Counted from the stretch's first letter, positions 1 to 9,847 are shown. The stretch is DNA of 64,000 nt from Thermoplasmata archaeon (GCA_021797855.1 JAJZYX010000001.1:177054-241053), one strand, 5' to 3'. The notes: generated by a model from the sequence alone, not told the origin. Made by a program: numbers and translations.

Positions 1-243
1 ATCAATTAAAGAATACAACAGAGAGAACTAAACGCCTCCGATTCAGGGAAGCCCTGCCACTTCCGGTTGATATCTCGTAGGCTTTTTGGCAATTTACAGT
101 ACTGAGCTCTTCCTCGCAATCTTCCATTGCGCAAGGTGTCATAGAGCTGCAAAGCAGACTCCGTCCTTTGAATGCATGATAATTCAAGCATATATTTTTA
201 GAATACTACAAGAATTGAAATACTTCGTCTAAATATAATCATT

Positions 244-1602
244 ATGTCTGAGAAAAATTCCAAGGATGTTGTGGATGCTGGTAAAATTTGCACAGACCTG
301 ACATACGGAACTTGGAGGAGGCAGAGAGGATGGTCCCCTCTTACAGTTGTGAGCGCAAAAGAATCATATTTCACTGATTCCCTAGGGCGTAATTATCTAG
401 ATTTTTCGTCCCAGCTCATGTGTTCCAATCTCGGGCATGGGAACGAAATGATCAGACGGGCTATAAACGACCAGCTAAGTCGTTTAGAATACGTCCAGCC
501 TGGGTACGCTACTGAAATTAGGGCGCAGGTAGCTCTCCTTCTGAGGGATATACTTCCACGTTCCCTAACAAAATACTTCTTTGGCTCCTCTGGAACTGAG
601 GCAAATGAAGCAGCAATAAAGACAGTAAGAATGTTCTTTCAGAAAGAGAGGAAAACTAAGATCATTTCAAACTATAATTCATACCACGGATCCACCTCTG
701 GGAGCATAACTCTCACGGGTGATTTCAGAAGGATTCCTGTCGACACATACTACTCTGTACCAGGAATCGTTCATTCTATCCCTCCTTATTGCTACAGGTG
801 TCCGCTGAATCTGAAGTTTCCAGAATGCAATCTTGCCTGCGCTGATTACAATCAGTATCTTATCAAAAACGAAGGAAACGTAGGGGGGATGATTTTAGAG
901 CCAGTTACAGGGACTAACGGAGTTATAGTTCCCCCCGAAGGCTATCTAAAGAGAATACGGGAAATAACCCTTGAGAATGATGTCATTCTAATCGCTGACG
1001 AAGTAATGAGTGGCTGGGGGAGGACGGGCAAGTGGTTTGCGGTTGAGAACTGGAATATCCAGCCTGATATCCTGACTACAGCCAAGGGAATTACAGCTGC
1101 GTATCTTCCCCTTTCCCTTATGGCTACCTCGGAGAGAATCGCCGATTATTTCGAGGAGAATTACTTCGCACATGGTCACACCTATGAAGCCCATCCAGTG
1201 GCCCTGGCAGCAGCAAAGGCTGCAATAGGGGAGTACAAGGAAAAGAACCTGATCGAGAAATCTAGAGAAATGGGTAAGAAACTCTCAGCGAGGCTTGACG
1301 AGATCAAGGAAAGACACAAATCCGTCGGGGACGTTAGGAGCATCGGATTGTTTGGAGCAGTCGAGATAGTTAAAAACAGGGAGAGGAAGATTCCTTTCAA
1401 TTCCTATGACGACAAACTGGCCGGGAAACCCCTTGTTACTGACAGGGTAGCGAGATATGCAATGGAGCATGGTGTGTACATAAATAACTGGCTAAATCAC
1501 TTCATAATTGCACCTCCTCTGATAATTTCGGAAGAGGACCTGGGAAGAGGGCTGGAAGTTCTGGATGATTCCCTGAGTATATCCGACAGCGAGGTGATTT
1601 AA
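244..1602 (+). CDS. Class III (omega) aminotransferase
   Basis: PLP-dependent aminotransferase of about 452 residues, full length for class III. Visible motifs are SSGTEANEA for cofactor phosphate binding, the Asp region DEVMSGWGRTGKW, and the Schiff-base lysine in TTAKGITAAYLP. A Cys-rich insert (YCYRCPLNL...CNLAC) is of the kind found in the taurine/beta-alanine:pyruvate branch, so an omega-amino acid donor is likely; the exact substrate is inferred. Its stop abuts the start of the next gene, a CoA-acylating semialdehyde dehydrogenase. The pair would convert an amino acid to a semialdehyde and then to an acyl-CoA. An AT-rich TATA-like stretch lies near 190-200. Confidence 0.88.
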   Translation: MSEKNSKDVVDAGKICTDLTYGTWRRQRGWSPLTVVSAKESYFTDSLGRNYLDFSSQLMCSNLGHGNEMIRRAINDQLSRLEYVQPGYATEIRAQVALLLRDILPRSLTKYFFGSSGTEANEAAIKTVRMFFQKERKTKIISNYNSYHGSTSGSITLTGDFRRIPVDTYYSVPGIVHSIPPYCYRCPLNLKFPECNLACADYNQYLIKNEGNVGGMILEPVTGTNGVIVPPEGYLKRIREITLENDVILIADEVMSGWGRTGKWFAVENWNIQPDILTTAKGITAAYLPLSLMATSERIADYFEENYFAHGHTYEAHPVALAAAKAAIGEYKEKNLIEKSREMGKKLSARLDEIKERHKSVGDVRSIGLFGAVEIVKNRERKIPFNSYDDKLAGKPLVTDRVARYAMEHGVYINNWLNHFIIAPPLIISEEDLGRGLEVLDDSLSISDSEVI

Positions 1603-3051
1603 ATGAAGTCTGTAATGAATTTCGTTGACGGACAATTTCTTGCAGGTAAGGGGGAGGAAAAATACGACGTATTCAACCCAGCTTTCGGAGAAAGAATAGC
1701 CTCCGTCAGGGAAGCGAGGAGAGAAGAAGTGGATCGGGCAGTAGATATTGCCGTTGATGCCCAGACAAGGTGGCAGCGCGTACCTATTTCTGATAAAATC
1801 AAGATTCTGTTCAAGCTTGAGAACCTAATGTGGAACAATTTGGAGCAGATTGCAGAAGTCACCACCATAGAGCACGGGAAGACGTTTGAAGAATCGAAGG
1901 GGGACGTTGTGAGGGCGATCCAGAACGTTGAGTCAGCGGCAGCGTCCAGTTACCATATTATGGGAAGGAACAACAGGCAGATAGCAAATGGGATTGACGA
2001 AGAGCTTATAAGGGTGCCGCTTGGGGTGTTTGCAGTGATTTCCCCCTTCAACTTCCCCGTTATGATTCCATTCTGGTTCTTTCCTTATGCGGTGACTCTT
2101 GGGAATACAGTCATTATCAAGCCCTCGGAGAAGACGCCCATGAGCATGGAATTTGTTATGAAACTTGTGAAGGACGCTGGATATCCTGACGGTGTCATTC
2201 AACTTGTTAATGGGGGGAGAGAAGCTGTCGACTACATCCTTGATAACAAGAAAATTGCAGGAGTGAGTTTCGTTGGGTCCACGCCTGTAGCTGAATACGT
2301 TTACAAGAAGTGTACCTCGTCCAGAAAGAGAGTCCAGTGCGGAGCATCGGCAAAAAACTTTGTACTTGTCATGCCCGATGCAGACCTCAAGGTAAACATC
2401 GGAAATATCATTGGGTCGTTCTATGGTAATGCCGGGGAGCGATGTCTGGCCGGATCGGTGCTTGTAACACTTCCCGACAACCATGACAAAGTACTGAAAT
2501 TATTTACCAAGGTTGCATCTACACTGAAGCTGGGATATGGAATGGATAAATCAACTGACATGGGACCCCTGATCAGGAGGGATCATCTCCAGCGGGTAGA
2601 GGGGTACATTGAAACGGCGGTGGAAGAAGGTGGGAAAGTAATTCTGGATGGGAGAAAGATCAGACCTAAGAGGTATCCTAATGGATTCTTTCTTGGACCG
2701 ACAGTTGTTGATGAAGTAACAGAGGACATGAAGGTGATGAATGAAGAGATATTCGGTCCAGTTGCTTCTGTTTATACGGCAAATTCCTTCGAAGAGGCGC
2801 TGCAAGTAATAAATTCCAGTAAATATGGCAATGCATCTTCAATCTACACTACTTCAGGCAAATTCGCAAAGGAATTCTCTGAAGGAGTGAGTGCTGGTAA
2901 CATAGGAATAAATGTTGGAGTTGCTGCCCCAATTGCTTTCTACCCATTTGCTGGCATGAAGGATTCGTTTTTCGGAGACCTTCACCCACAGGGGGGTGAA
3001 GACAGCACATTCTTCTTCACCGAAAGGAAGGTGATCATAACCAGGTGGTGA
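1603..3051 (+). CDS. Methylmalonate-semialdehyde dehydrogenase-type (CoA-acylating) aldehyde dehydrogenase
   Basis: Aldehyde dehydrogenase superfamily, 482 aa. The nucleophilic cysteine is in GNAGERCLAGS. Where ordinary ALDHs carry ELGGK with the general-base Glu, this protein reads VQCGASAKN. That resembles the MMSDH family, which lacks the base and releases the product to CoA. ISPFNFPVMIP and GSTPVAEYV fit the cofactor-binding region. It starts directly after the aminotransferase stop, so the two form one operon for conversion of beta-alanine- or valine-type semialdehydes to acetyl- or propionyl-CoA. The CoA-acylating mechanism follows from family residues; the substrate is inferred. Confidence 0.85.
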   Translation: MKSVMNFVDGQFLAGKGEEKYDVFNPAFGERIASVREARREEVDRAVDIAVDAQTRWQRVPISDKIKILFKLENLMWNNLEQIAEVTTIEHGKTFEESKGDVVRAIQNVESAAASSYHIMGRNNRQIANGIDEELIRVPLGVFAVISPFNFPVMIPFWFFPYAVTLGNTVIIKPSEKTPMSMEFVMKLVKDAGYPDGVIQLVNGGREAVDYILDNKKIAGVSFVGSTPVAEYVYKKCTSSRKRVQCGASAKNFVLVMPDADLKVNIGNIIGSFYGNAGERCLAGSVLVTLPDNHDKVLKLFTKVASTLKLGYGMDKSTDMGPLIRRDHLQRVEGYIETAVEEGGKVILDGRKIRPKRYPNGFFLGPTVVDEVTEDMKVMNEEIFGPVASVYTANSFEEALQVINSSKYGNASSIYTTSGKFAKEFSEGVSAGNIGINVGVAAPIAFYPFAGMKDSFFGDLHPQGGEDSTFFFTERKVIITRW

Positions 3052-3143
3052 CCCCGTCCATCATTAAAATTTCTAACTTATCCGTATCCTTTATGGAAAA
3101 TTTAGCAAATAATGCATCTATTCTGAGACATTGAGACAGCAAA

Positions 3144-3153
3144 CTTTAAATTA
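3144..3153 (+). promoter_or_regulatory. TATA box upstream of ABC binding-protein gene
   Basis: CTTTAAATTA lies about 34 nt before the ATG at 3183. This predicts a very short 5' leader. No Shine-Dalgarno sequence is apparent. Confidence 0.45.
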
Positions 3154-3182
3154 GGTAATTCTTTGCATTGTTTGAAGTTTAA

Positions 3183-4994
3183 ATGAGGCGGTCTATTATA
3201 GTGGTTATTGTAGTTGTGATTGCAGTAATACTAATTGTTTCCACTGTTGCGGTCATCGAGAAAAACAAGAAGAGCACCCCAAATACCCTTGTGGTTGAAG
3301 AAGCGGAATACCCGGACACTTTTGACCCGGCGGCCACTTTCACGACACCAGGATGGGAGATAATGGATCAAGTGTACCAGGGATTGGTTGCACCCAATGG
3401 GACAAGTGAAACAACCTTCCTTCCAGTCCTTGCGACTAACTGGAGCGTTTCTTCCAACGGTATGAGCTACACCTTTAATCTGAGGCACAATGTGACTTTT
3501 ACTAATGGGGATCCGTTTAATGCCTATGTTATGTGGTTCTCTCTCTACAGGTCCATTCTGATGAACCAAGCCCCTGAATTTATTCTTGGACAAAACATGG
3601 CTTCTAACAACACCGCTACGAACAATACATTCAACGTCACCGCATCCATCCTGAATTCAATAAATTACAAGGACCCCAATGCTTCCTCCCTTTCGGTTAT
3701 GACAAACCCCAATCAGTCTGTTCAGGTCGTCAACGAATATCGGATCGTGCTGCATCTCGGTTATGGATATAACGGTTACATGCCATACAACGCTTTTTTG
3801 ATGACTCTCACTACTCCTATGGCAATGGCGGTTGACCCGAGCGTAGTAGAGGCAAACGGAGGAGTTGTTGCAGGTTCAACTAACCAGTATATGTCAACAA
3901 ACGCGATAGGAACGGGGTTCTACATGATAAGCTCAGTTGTACCTGGGCAAAGCATCACCCTTGAGGAGAACCCTCATTACTGGGGGGATAACCTCTCCTC
4001 TGCTCAGCTGAATGAGGCAATAAGCCCTCCCCACATCAAATACATCGTAATACAGTATAAGCCGACTTCCGCAATAATATCAGATCTCAAAGGAGGCAAG
4101 GCGCAGATTGCGGAAGCACCTGTTACGGATTATTCTACGCTGAAGAATATATCAGGGATAACCGTTAAGATGCTTCCGATTCAGTTCGGCTCGTCGCAGA
4201 GTTCATTCTTCGTCTATATGGACCAGATATCAAATTATCCATTCCAGAACATAGACGTGAGAAAGGCAGTCACTTACGCCATAAATTATACGGGCATAAT
4301 CAAGTCTGTTTACGGGGGTTACGCGCAGCAGTGGATTGGGCCTGTCCCACCAGGATTCCCATACTACAACCAGACTATCGCAAACCTCGCATTCTACTCC
4401 TACAATCCAGTAAAGGCTGCTGAATACCTCCATGACGCAGGTTACAGGGCAATCCTCCCCAATGGAACTATCCTACCGGGAAATCCATTTCCAAAGTTCA
4501 ACTTCCTGTACGAATCCGACTCAACGTCCCAGACATCAGCCGCTCAGATCATCGGGCAAAACCTAGCTGCAATTGGCATTAACGTCACTCTCGCAGGACT
4601 TCCCGGGAATACTTACACAGCCATAGTCTACGGCTATGCCACGAATACCACCCAGTATCCAATAGGACTCAACTATTACACAGAAGACTATTCTGCATCG
4701 ATAGATTACGTCTCTGCCCTGGCAGACGGTTATTACAACGGCACTTCAGATTATTACAATTCGACCGTCTTCAACTGGACCGTCAACGCCAGCACTTCAT
4801 TCAACAATAACTCAATCATACAGAACCTCACGTATATCACAAACGCGATGTATGAGAACTATACAATGGCCTGGCTATACGTTCCATATTTCCTGAGCAT
4901 CAACGCCAACGATGTCACGGGGATGATACCCAACACGGCCGGTTCTGGGGCAGGTTACTTCATGTACTACAATACCGTGCAGTATACATCCTAG
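3183..4994 (+). CDS. ABC transporter substrate-binding protein, peptide/nickel (family 5) type
   Basis: Extracellular solute-binding protein of 603 aa. Residues about 4-24 form an uncleaved-looking hydrophobic anchor, followed by a charged EKNKK stretch. The body has the family 5 layout: DTFDPAATF near the N-terminus, NVTFTNGDPFNAY, and GTGFYMISSVVPGQSITLEENPHY split across the ligand-binding lobes. It is very rich in N-x-T/S sequons and Tyr/Asn, as expected for an archaeal surface glycoprotein. It leads a three-gene transport operon with two permeases. No ATPase genes follow, so energising subunits must be encoded elsewhere. Peptides are the family substrate; the true ligand is unknown. Confidence 0.88.
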   Translation: MRRSIIVVIVVVIAVILIVSTVAVIEKNKKSTPNTLVVEEAEYPDTFDPAATFTTPGWEIMDQVYQGLVAPNGTSETTFLPVLATNWSVSSNGMSYTFNLRHNVTFTNGDPFNAYVMWFSLYRSILMNQAPEFILGQNMASNNTATNNTFNVTASILNSINYKDPNASSLSVMTNPNQSVQVVNEYRIVLHLGYGYNGYMPYNAFLMTLTTPMAMAVDPSVVEANGGVVAGSTNQYMSTNAIGTGFYMISSVVPGQSITLEENPHYWGDNLSSAQLNEAISPPHIKYIVIQYKPTSAIISDLKGGKAQIAEAPVTDYSTLKNISGITVKMLPIQFGSSQSSFFVYMDQISNYPFQNIDVRKAVTYAINYTGIIKSVYGGYAQQWIGPVPPGFPYYNQTIANLAFYSYNPVKAAEYLHDAGYRAILPNGTILPGNPFPKFNFLYESDSTSQTSAAQIIGQNLAAIGINVTLAGLPGNTYTAIVYGYATNTTQYPIGLNYYTEDYSASIDYVSALADGYYNGTSDYYNSTVFNWTVNASTSFNNNSIIQNLTYITNAMYENYTMAWLYVPYFLSINANDVTGMIPNTAGSGAGYFMYYNTVQYTS

Positions 4995-5003
4995 GGTGAT
5001 GTA

Positions 5004-6035
5004 TTGGAGGGGAGGCGGGAGTTATTATACTTCATCCTAAGAAGGATAGGGGTATCTGTACTGGTAATTCTCGGCACTATTTTTATCGTTTTTCTTATTT
5101 CCCATTTTCTAAGCCCCGATCCTGCAGCACTCTGGGCTGGTCCAAAGGCCAGACCATCAACCATCGCATCTGTTATAAGAAGATACAGACTTAATGATCC
5201 TTTTTGGGTACAGCTGTTCTATTTCGTTAAGGATTTCTTCACAGGGAATTTCGGTACAGACCCTATTTCAGGCCAATCTATAAGCGCTGAAATTTTTTTC
5301 TATCTTCCAAACACCATTGAACTAGTTCTTACGTCTCTGGTAATAATCATCATAAGCGGTATCGGTCTTGGTTACATCGCGGCGGTGAACTTCGGGACAC
5401 GAAAGGACGCCTTTATCAGGGTTCTCTACACAGGAGCCTGGGCATCCCCGACATTTCTCGTAAGTATTCTGGCGATAATGATATTCACATCCTACATCCC
5501 CATTTTCCCATCGGGTGGAATGTATTCCCCAATACTCAATCCGCCAAGGATTACGGGGTTCTACATACTTGATTCTCTCATAACACTTCACTTTGGGGAT
5601 TTTGTGGACGAGGTCTATCACATCATTCTTCCTGCTCTTACCCTGGCTTTCCTAAACTTCGGCATAGTCACGAGGATAAGCAGGAACGGGATTCTAGGAG
5701 TGAAGTGGTTGCCTTACGTAAAATCTGCGAAGGCGAGGGGACTCAATGAAAAGCACATAAACAGGCATCACATCCTCAGAAACGGGCTCGTAGAGAGCAA
5801 TACCGTCATAGCCGTCATGTTTGGATGGCTAATGACGGGAGACGTCATAGTCGAAGAGATTTTCGCCTGGCCCGGGATAGGTAAATTTGCATATTCCACC
5901 ATTGTCAGTGACGACTACCCTGTCCTAATATTCATTGTTATAACTTTCACCATCTTGGTCATTCTGGCGAACCTCATAGCTGATATCATGTATGCCTTTC
6001 TGGACCCAAGGATTAGACTTGGTGGTGAGGAATGA
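5004..6035 (+). CDS. ABC transporter permease, DppB/OppB type
   Basis: Integral membrane permease of 343 aa with the N-terminal segment LRRIGVSVLVILGTIFIVFLIS and about six membrane helices. The cytoplasmic coupling (EAA) loop is recognisable as VKSAKARGLNEKHINRHHILRN, including the conserved Gly and the H-x-LRN end. The predicted start is a TTG 9 nt after the binding-protein stop; an ATG at 4999 is out of frame and soon closed. The gene overlaps the second permease by ATGA, showing translational coupling. Confidence 0.87.
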   Translation: MEGRRELLYFILRRIGVSVLVILGTIFIVFLISHFLSPDPAALWAGPKARPSTIASVIRRYRLNDPFWVQLFYFVKDFFTGNFGTDPISGQSISAEIFFYLPNTIELVLTSLVIIIISGIGLGYIAAVNFGTRKDAFIRVLYTGAWASPTFLVSILAIMIFTSYIPIFPSGGMYSPILNPPRITGFYILDSLITLHFGDFVDEVYHIILPALTLAFLNFGIVTRISRNGILGVKWLPYVKSAKARGLNEKHINRHHILRNGLVESNTVIAVMFGWLMTGDVIVEEIFAWPGIGKFAYSTIVSDDYPVLIFIVITFTILVILANLIADIMYAFLDPRIRLGGEE

Positions 6036-6958
6036 ATCCGCTGCTGAAAAGATCACTGAAGATAATCATGGGCAACAGACTTTCAGCCACTGGGTTCTTC
6101 ATAATCCTCGTATTCGTGGTTATAGCTATAGCATATACCATCTTCGGGAATCATATCGTCCCCTACAACCCCCTCAAGATCAACCTCGGTGACGTAAATG
6201 CCCCACCCAGTTACTCACACTTATTTGGCACGGACCAGCTTGGAAGGGACATCTTCTCCAGGGTCATCGCTGCCATACCGATAGACATTGGGCTTTCGAT
6301 TTTCATCGTGCTGGTTTCTGCAATCCTTGGCCTCTTTCTGGGAACAATCGCAGGGTATTTCAGAGGGATATTCGAGGAAATAATAATGAGGCTGACCGAC
6401 CTCTTCTTCGCATTCCCTCCACTGGTAATGTCCCTGGCCATAGCTGCCACGCTGGGGCATAGCTTGATAAATGCCGCGTTCTCCGTTATATTTGTCTGGT
6501 GGCCGCCATACGTGAGACTGGTAAGGAGCAGCACATTGCAGGTATCCTCCAGCGATTTTATAACCATGTATAAAGTGCTGAACACAAAATTCTCCAAGAT
6601 ACTCTTCAAAGGGATACTCCCTAATATCATGACTACCCTGCTAGTATATGCGACTATGGACGTTGGCACTGCCATGCTAACCCTGTCCACGTTAGGCTTC
6701 CTAAACATAGGCATCCCTGTATATCAGCCTGAGCTTGGCATAATGTCCTCTGTTCTCACCACAAACCTGTACCTTGATCCTCTGGAGGGCCTAATCCCTG
6801 CGGTATTCCTATTCGTGATGGTCATGGGGTTCAGTCTGATGGGTGAGGGGATGGCTGAAGTAATAGACCCCAACATAAGGTCTCACCTGTTTTCAAGGAG
6901 GAGGAGGCTTGAAGAGATGAAGAAAGCCGCAGAAAACAGAGCAAAAGCAACGAATTAG
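6032..6958 (+). CDS. ABC transporter permease, DppC/OppC type
   Basis: 308 aa membrane permease. An N-terminal helix is followed by the periplasmic-loop signature HLFGTDQLGRDIFSRV, typical of DppC. The inner-membrane core carries FFAFPPLVMSLAIA. The EAA loop (FITMYKVLNTKFSKILFKGILPN) lacks the usual A-RALG glycine pattern, so the coupling helix is somewhat divergent. Start ATG overlaps the stop of the upstream permease (ATGA). The gene ends convergently with the signal peptidase gene, with a 4-bp overlap. No ATP-binding subunits follow. Confidence 0.86.
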   Translation: MNPLLKRSLKIIMGNRLSATGFFIILVFVVIAIAYTIFGNHIVPYNPLKINLGDVNAPPSYSHLFGTDQLGRDIFSRVIAAIPIDIGLSIFIVLVSAILGLFLGTIAGYFRGIFEEIIMRLTDLFFAFPPLVMSLAIAATLGHSLINAAFSVIFVWWPPYVRLVRSSTLQVSSSDFITMYKVLNTKFSKILFKGILPNIMTTLLVYATMDVGTAMLTLSTLGFLNIGIPVYQPELGIMSSVLTTNLYLDPLEGLIPAVFLFVMVMGFSLMGEGMAEVIDPNIRSHLFSRRRRLEEMKKAAENRAKATN

Positions 6959-7746
6959 ATTTCAGATTTCCCTCTCTTCTTTCTGACTACCTGAGAAGGT
7001 ATTGGCGCCAGTACTAGTATAACTACTAGGACAATGATTAGAACCATCACTTCGTTGCTTGTTTCAGGGATGTAGCCCCTGTCTTTCGTACCCCAGACCT
7101 TCAGTACCCCAATGATTGGCAGGTATCCTATCGCATAACCTACGACCTGTGACTGGTTTACGAGGCTATTGTCTATGCCTGTATTCTGGTCAGCAGCCAT
7201 AGTGAAATTCCCGGATGAACCCAGATCCGCAAAATTGTGATCTCCCATCGTCACAAATCCGGTCGTCCCTTCATACTGGGAGAGATCCACTATAAGGTTC
7301 TTGTGCGTGTATCCAACGTCATAAATGTAGACGTCCGGCCCCCTGATCGTCAGCCAAGCTGGATTATCGTTCCCATATAGGATCGGGCTTGACCCATTCC
7401 ACCCTTCAACGTAGAACATAGCCCTATGAATGACCAGTTCCCCAAGAAGGAAGTTCCGGTACACTATGACATTTCCATAATCACCGTAAGTCTTTGGCCC
7501 GCCATCTTCCCTGGCAACCAGATAAGTCTGGATGTCCTCAAAGGAGTTTGCCTTCTTCACTGCCACAATATCCCCTGTGTTTATGACCCCAAACACGAAG
7601 TTGTTCCCGTGCTGCATTGAACTTGATTCCACAATCACAGCAGGAGGCCAGTTTCCAGTATAGAAAAATAGCGAGGAGAATATTATCACTATAACTAAAG
7701 CTACAGCCACTAAACTTAATACCTCTCCTCTCACCGCAGGACTCAC
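6955..7746 (-). CDS. Signal peptidase I, archaeal/ER (S26B) type
   Basis: Membrane serine protease of 263 aa. A hydrophobic N-terminal segment (about residues 10-29) anchors the protein. It is followed by the catalytic serine motif ESSSMQHG (Ser about 43) and GDIVAVKK. LVIHRAM supplies a histidine in the position where S26B enzymes use Ser-His in place of the bacterial Ser-Lys dyad, and TMGDHN is the conserved Asp-containing box. A second hydrophobic segment near the C-terminus ends in RKKRGKSEI. Expected role: removal of signal peptides outside the membrane. It is transcribed toward the ABC transporter and is probably not part of that operon. Confidence 0.85.
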   Translation of the reverse strand: MSPAVRGEVLSLVAVALVIVIIFSSLFFYTGNWPPAVIVESSSMQHGNNFVFGVINTGDIVAVKKANSFEDIQTYLVAREDGGPKTYGDYGNVIVYRNFLLGELVIHRAMFYVEGWNGSSPILYGNDNPAWLTIRGPDVYIYDVGYTHKNLIVDLSQYEGTTGFVTMGDHNFADLGSSGNFTMAADQNTGIDNSLVNQSQVVGYAIGYLPIIGVLKVWGTKDRGYIPETSNEVMVLIIVLVVILVLAPIPSQVVRKKRGKSEI

Positions 7747-7823
7747 TTTTGGCTTAAACGAAAGATGATTAAATCATTTGCTGTGGATATGAGTGGTGAG
7801 GCGATGGAAAAAGTTCAATAAGA

Positions 7824-7833
7824 TAATATTTTA
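7824..7833 (+). promoter_or_regulatory. TATA box of Lrp-type regulator
   Basis: AATATTTTAT about 30 nt upstream of the ATG at 7860 predicts an almost leaderless transcript. GAGG lies 5 nt before the ATG and could also act as a ribosome site. Confidence 0.45.
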
Positions 7834-7859
7834 TTGGTTATCGTTATATTGAGGCGACG

Positions 7860-8354
7860 ATGAAGACTGAAAAAAATACACTGAACGATCTCAACAGTCT
7901 TGACAGGAAGATATTACTGGCGATATTTGACAGCAGGGAAACCAATCTGAGCATCATATCCAAAAAAGTCGGTGTTTCTAAATCTACAGTTCACAACAGG
8001 CTAAAAAAGATGAAGCAGAACAACTTCCTGAAAGGGGTTATACCTCTCATAAACCAGGCTAATCTTGATAGGAGCATAACAGCTATATCCCTCATTAATG
8101 CAAAATACGGCCCTGAATACGGTGAGGCAATAGGGTCCAGGATATCGAAGATTAAAGGGGTCTGGGCCGTGTATTTTGTCCTAGGAAGCATAGATTTCGT
8201 AGCCTTGATCCGTGCAAAGGACAAGGCGGAACTTGGGAGTATCGTCAACGAGCTATCCAAGACTCCTGGAGTGGAGAGAAGTGAAACAATCATGGCCCTC
8301 AATACGGCTAAGGAAGATTTCCCCGAATCGCTCAAGCTAATAATAAGGGGTTGA
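7860..8354 (+). CDS. Lrp/AsnC-family transcriptional regulator
   Basis: 164 aa, the usual Lrp size. An N-terminal winged helix-turn-helix (about residues 10-60: LDRKILLAIFDSR, VSKSTVHNRLKKM) is followed by a C-terminal RAM/AsnC ligand-binding domain with the beta-alpha repeats GVWAVYFVLGSIDFVALI and TPGVERSETIMAL. It lies directly upstream of an aminotransferase/aldehyde dehydrogenase operon and may control it in response to an amino acid; this is inference from position. T-runs at 8373-8379 and 8393-8398 follow the stop. Confidence 0.88.
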   Translation: MKTEKNTLNDLNSLDRKILLAIFDSRETNLSIISKKVGVSKSTVHNRLKKMKQNNFLKGVIPLINQANLDRSITAISLINAKYGPEYGEAIGSRISKIKGVWAVYFVLGSIDFVALIRAKDKAELGSIVNELSKTPGVERSETIMALNTAKEDFPESLKLIIRG

Positions 8355-8371
8355 TGCACTAAAGATTCTCG

Positions 8372-8398
8372 ATTTTTTTAAAAATGAAGAAATTTTTT
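8372..8398 (+). terminator. Poly-T terminator after the Lrp gene
   Basis: Two T-runs (seven T ending at 8379, six T at 8393-8398) lie within 45 nt after the regulator stop. No stem is needed for archaeal termination at such runs. Confidence 0.55.
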
Positions 8399-8470
8399 CT
8401 CTGATTCACCGTCCCGTAAGGACTAATCCACCATTAATATACCAGTTTTCAATAATCTTGGCGATTTGTA

Positions 8471-9847
8471 ATGACAGTTCTAGCACAAGGCAGGCTGAGC
8501 GTGGAGATTGCTCCATTGCTGAAGACTAAGATACCAGGTCCAAGGTCTCTGGAACTTCTGGAGACCCAAAACAGGTATGAGACTTCTAGTAGATCCTATA
8601 CCTCCTTCTTCAACTTTGCTGTAGACTATGGGAAGGGTTCGACTATAGTGGATGTAGATGGTAACACTTTCATTGACTGGTTTGGAGGGGTGTCAGTGAT
8701 GAACCTGGGACATGGCCATCCGGCAGTGGTCAACGCACTCAGGAGCCAACTAGAAAAGATTACTCATATAACGGAAATTCCTACCGAGGCAAGGATTGGC
8801 TACCTGAAGACACTGAACTCTGTCCTTCCCGGTAAAATGAGAGATAATTCTAAAGTGCTCATGACAGTTACGGGAGCCGACGCTTGCGAGGCTGCGGTGT
8901 CCTTGGCGAGGTACGTGTCTAAGAAACAGACCATAATTGCATTCACCGGTTCCTACCACGGGATTGCCGGGGGAATAGTCGGGGCAACATCCAATTACCA
9001 TTACAGGGACTACGCAGGATACCCAGCTCAGAATTATGTATACGCCCCCTATCCCTACCCGTACAGATTCAGGAGGAGTTCCGAAGGGGAAGACATATCA
9101 AAAGAAGTGATTGCAGGTATAAGGGAAATGATTACAGACCCGGATTCTGGAGTCCCTCCGGTAGGGGGGATAATTGTTGAGCCAATACAGGGTGAGGGAG
9201 GCTATATAGTACCGCCTGACGATTTCCTTCCGATGCTAAGGGAAGTATGCGATGAGTTTTCCATCCCTCTCATAGTGGATGAAGTGCAGAGCGGGATTGG
9301 TAGGACCGGCAAATTGTGGGCAACGGAACATCAAGGTGTGACACCAGACATCATGTGCATCTCCAAGAGCATAGGTGGAGGAATACCAATTTCCTCGGTA
9401 GTGTACCGGAAGGAATATGACAATCTCCCCAAAGCGTTCCACCTCGGAACTTACAGAGGTAATCCCCTCGGACTGGCGGCCGGAAAAGTGATCCTCGACA
9501 TAGTAAAGGAAGAACAATTCCTGGAAAGGGTTAGGTCGAAGGGAAGATATTTGATGAAGAGGTTTGAGGAGATCAAGAACAGGTCGAAAGTTATAGGGGA
9601 GGTACGCGGGAAAGGGTACATGATCGCCAACGAGATCGTGAGCGATAAACAGAAAAAGACGCCTGGGACTGAGTTGGCCGGAAAGGTTAGAGAAAGAATG
9701 TTCAGGAATGGCGTTCTTATGCATACATGCGGTCACTATGGAAACGTCATGAGATTTATGGCCCCATTGACAATAGAGGATGATCTCCTTGATAAAGGTC
9801 TGTCCATATTCGAAGAATCAGTGAGGGAGGCGGAAGCTGGATTATGA
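8471..9847 (+). CDS. Class III aminotransferase (4-aminobutyrate/ornithine type)
   Basis: 458 aa PLP enzyme. Motifs: GGVSVMNLGHGHP near the N-terminus, TGADACEAAVSLAR for phosphate binding, IVDEVQSGIGRTGK with the cofactor Asp, and the Schiff-base lysine in CISKSIGGGIPIS. The pattern is closest to GABA aminotransferases, and the partner gene, a succinate-semialdehyde-type dehydrogenase that overlaps by ATGA, supports a GABA-shunt-like step. TTAATATACC at about 8434-8443 is a plausible TATA box, putting transcription start near 8465. Other omega-amino acids remain possible. Confidence 0.88.
   Translation: MTVLAQGRLSVEIAPLLKTKIPGPRSLELLETQNRYETSSRSYTSFFNFAVDYGKGSTIVDVDGNTFIDWFGGVSVMNLGHGHPAVVNALRSQLEKITHITEIPTEARIGYLKTLNSVLPGKMRDNSKVLMTVTGADACEAAVSLARYVSKKQTIIAFTGSYHGIAGGIVGATSNYHYRDYAGYPAQNYVYAPYPYPYRFRRSSEGEDISKEVIAGIREMITDPDSGVPPVGGIIVEPIQGEGGYIVPPDDFLPMLREVCDEFSIPLIVDEVQSGIGRTGKLWATEHQGVTPDIMCISKSIGGGIPISSVVYRKEYDNLPKAFHLGTYRGNPLGLAAGKVILDIVKEEQFLERVRSKGRYLMKRFEEIKNRSKVIGEVRGKGYMIANEIVSDKQKKTPGTELAGKVRERMFRNGVLMHTCGHYGNVMRFMAPLTIEDDLLDKGLSIFEESVREAEAGL

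Noticed and set aside
2..191. Two overlapping 61-codon minus-strand frames at the left edge
   Set aside because: Cys/Ser-rich, no family features, mutually overlapping frames, and they lie in the upstream region of the first aminotransferase.
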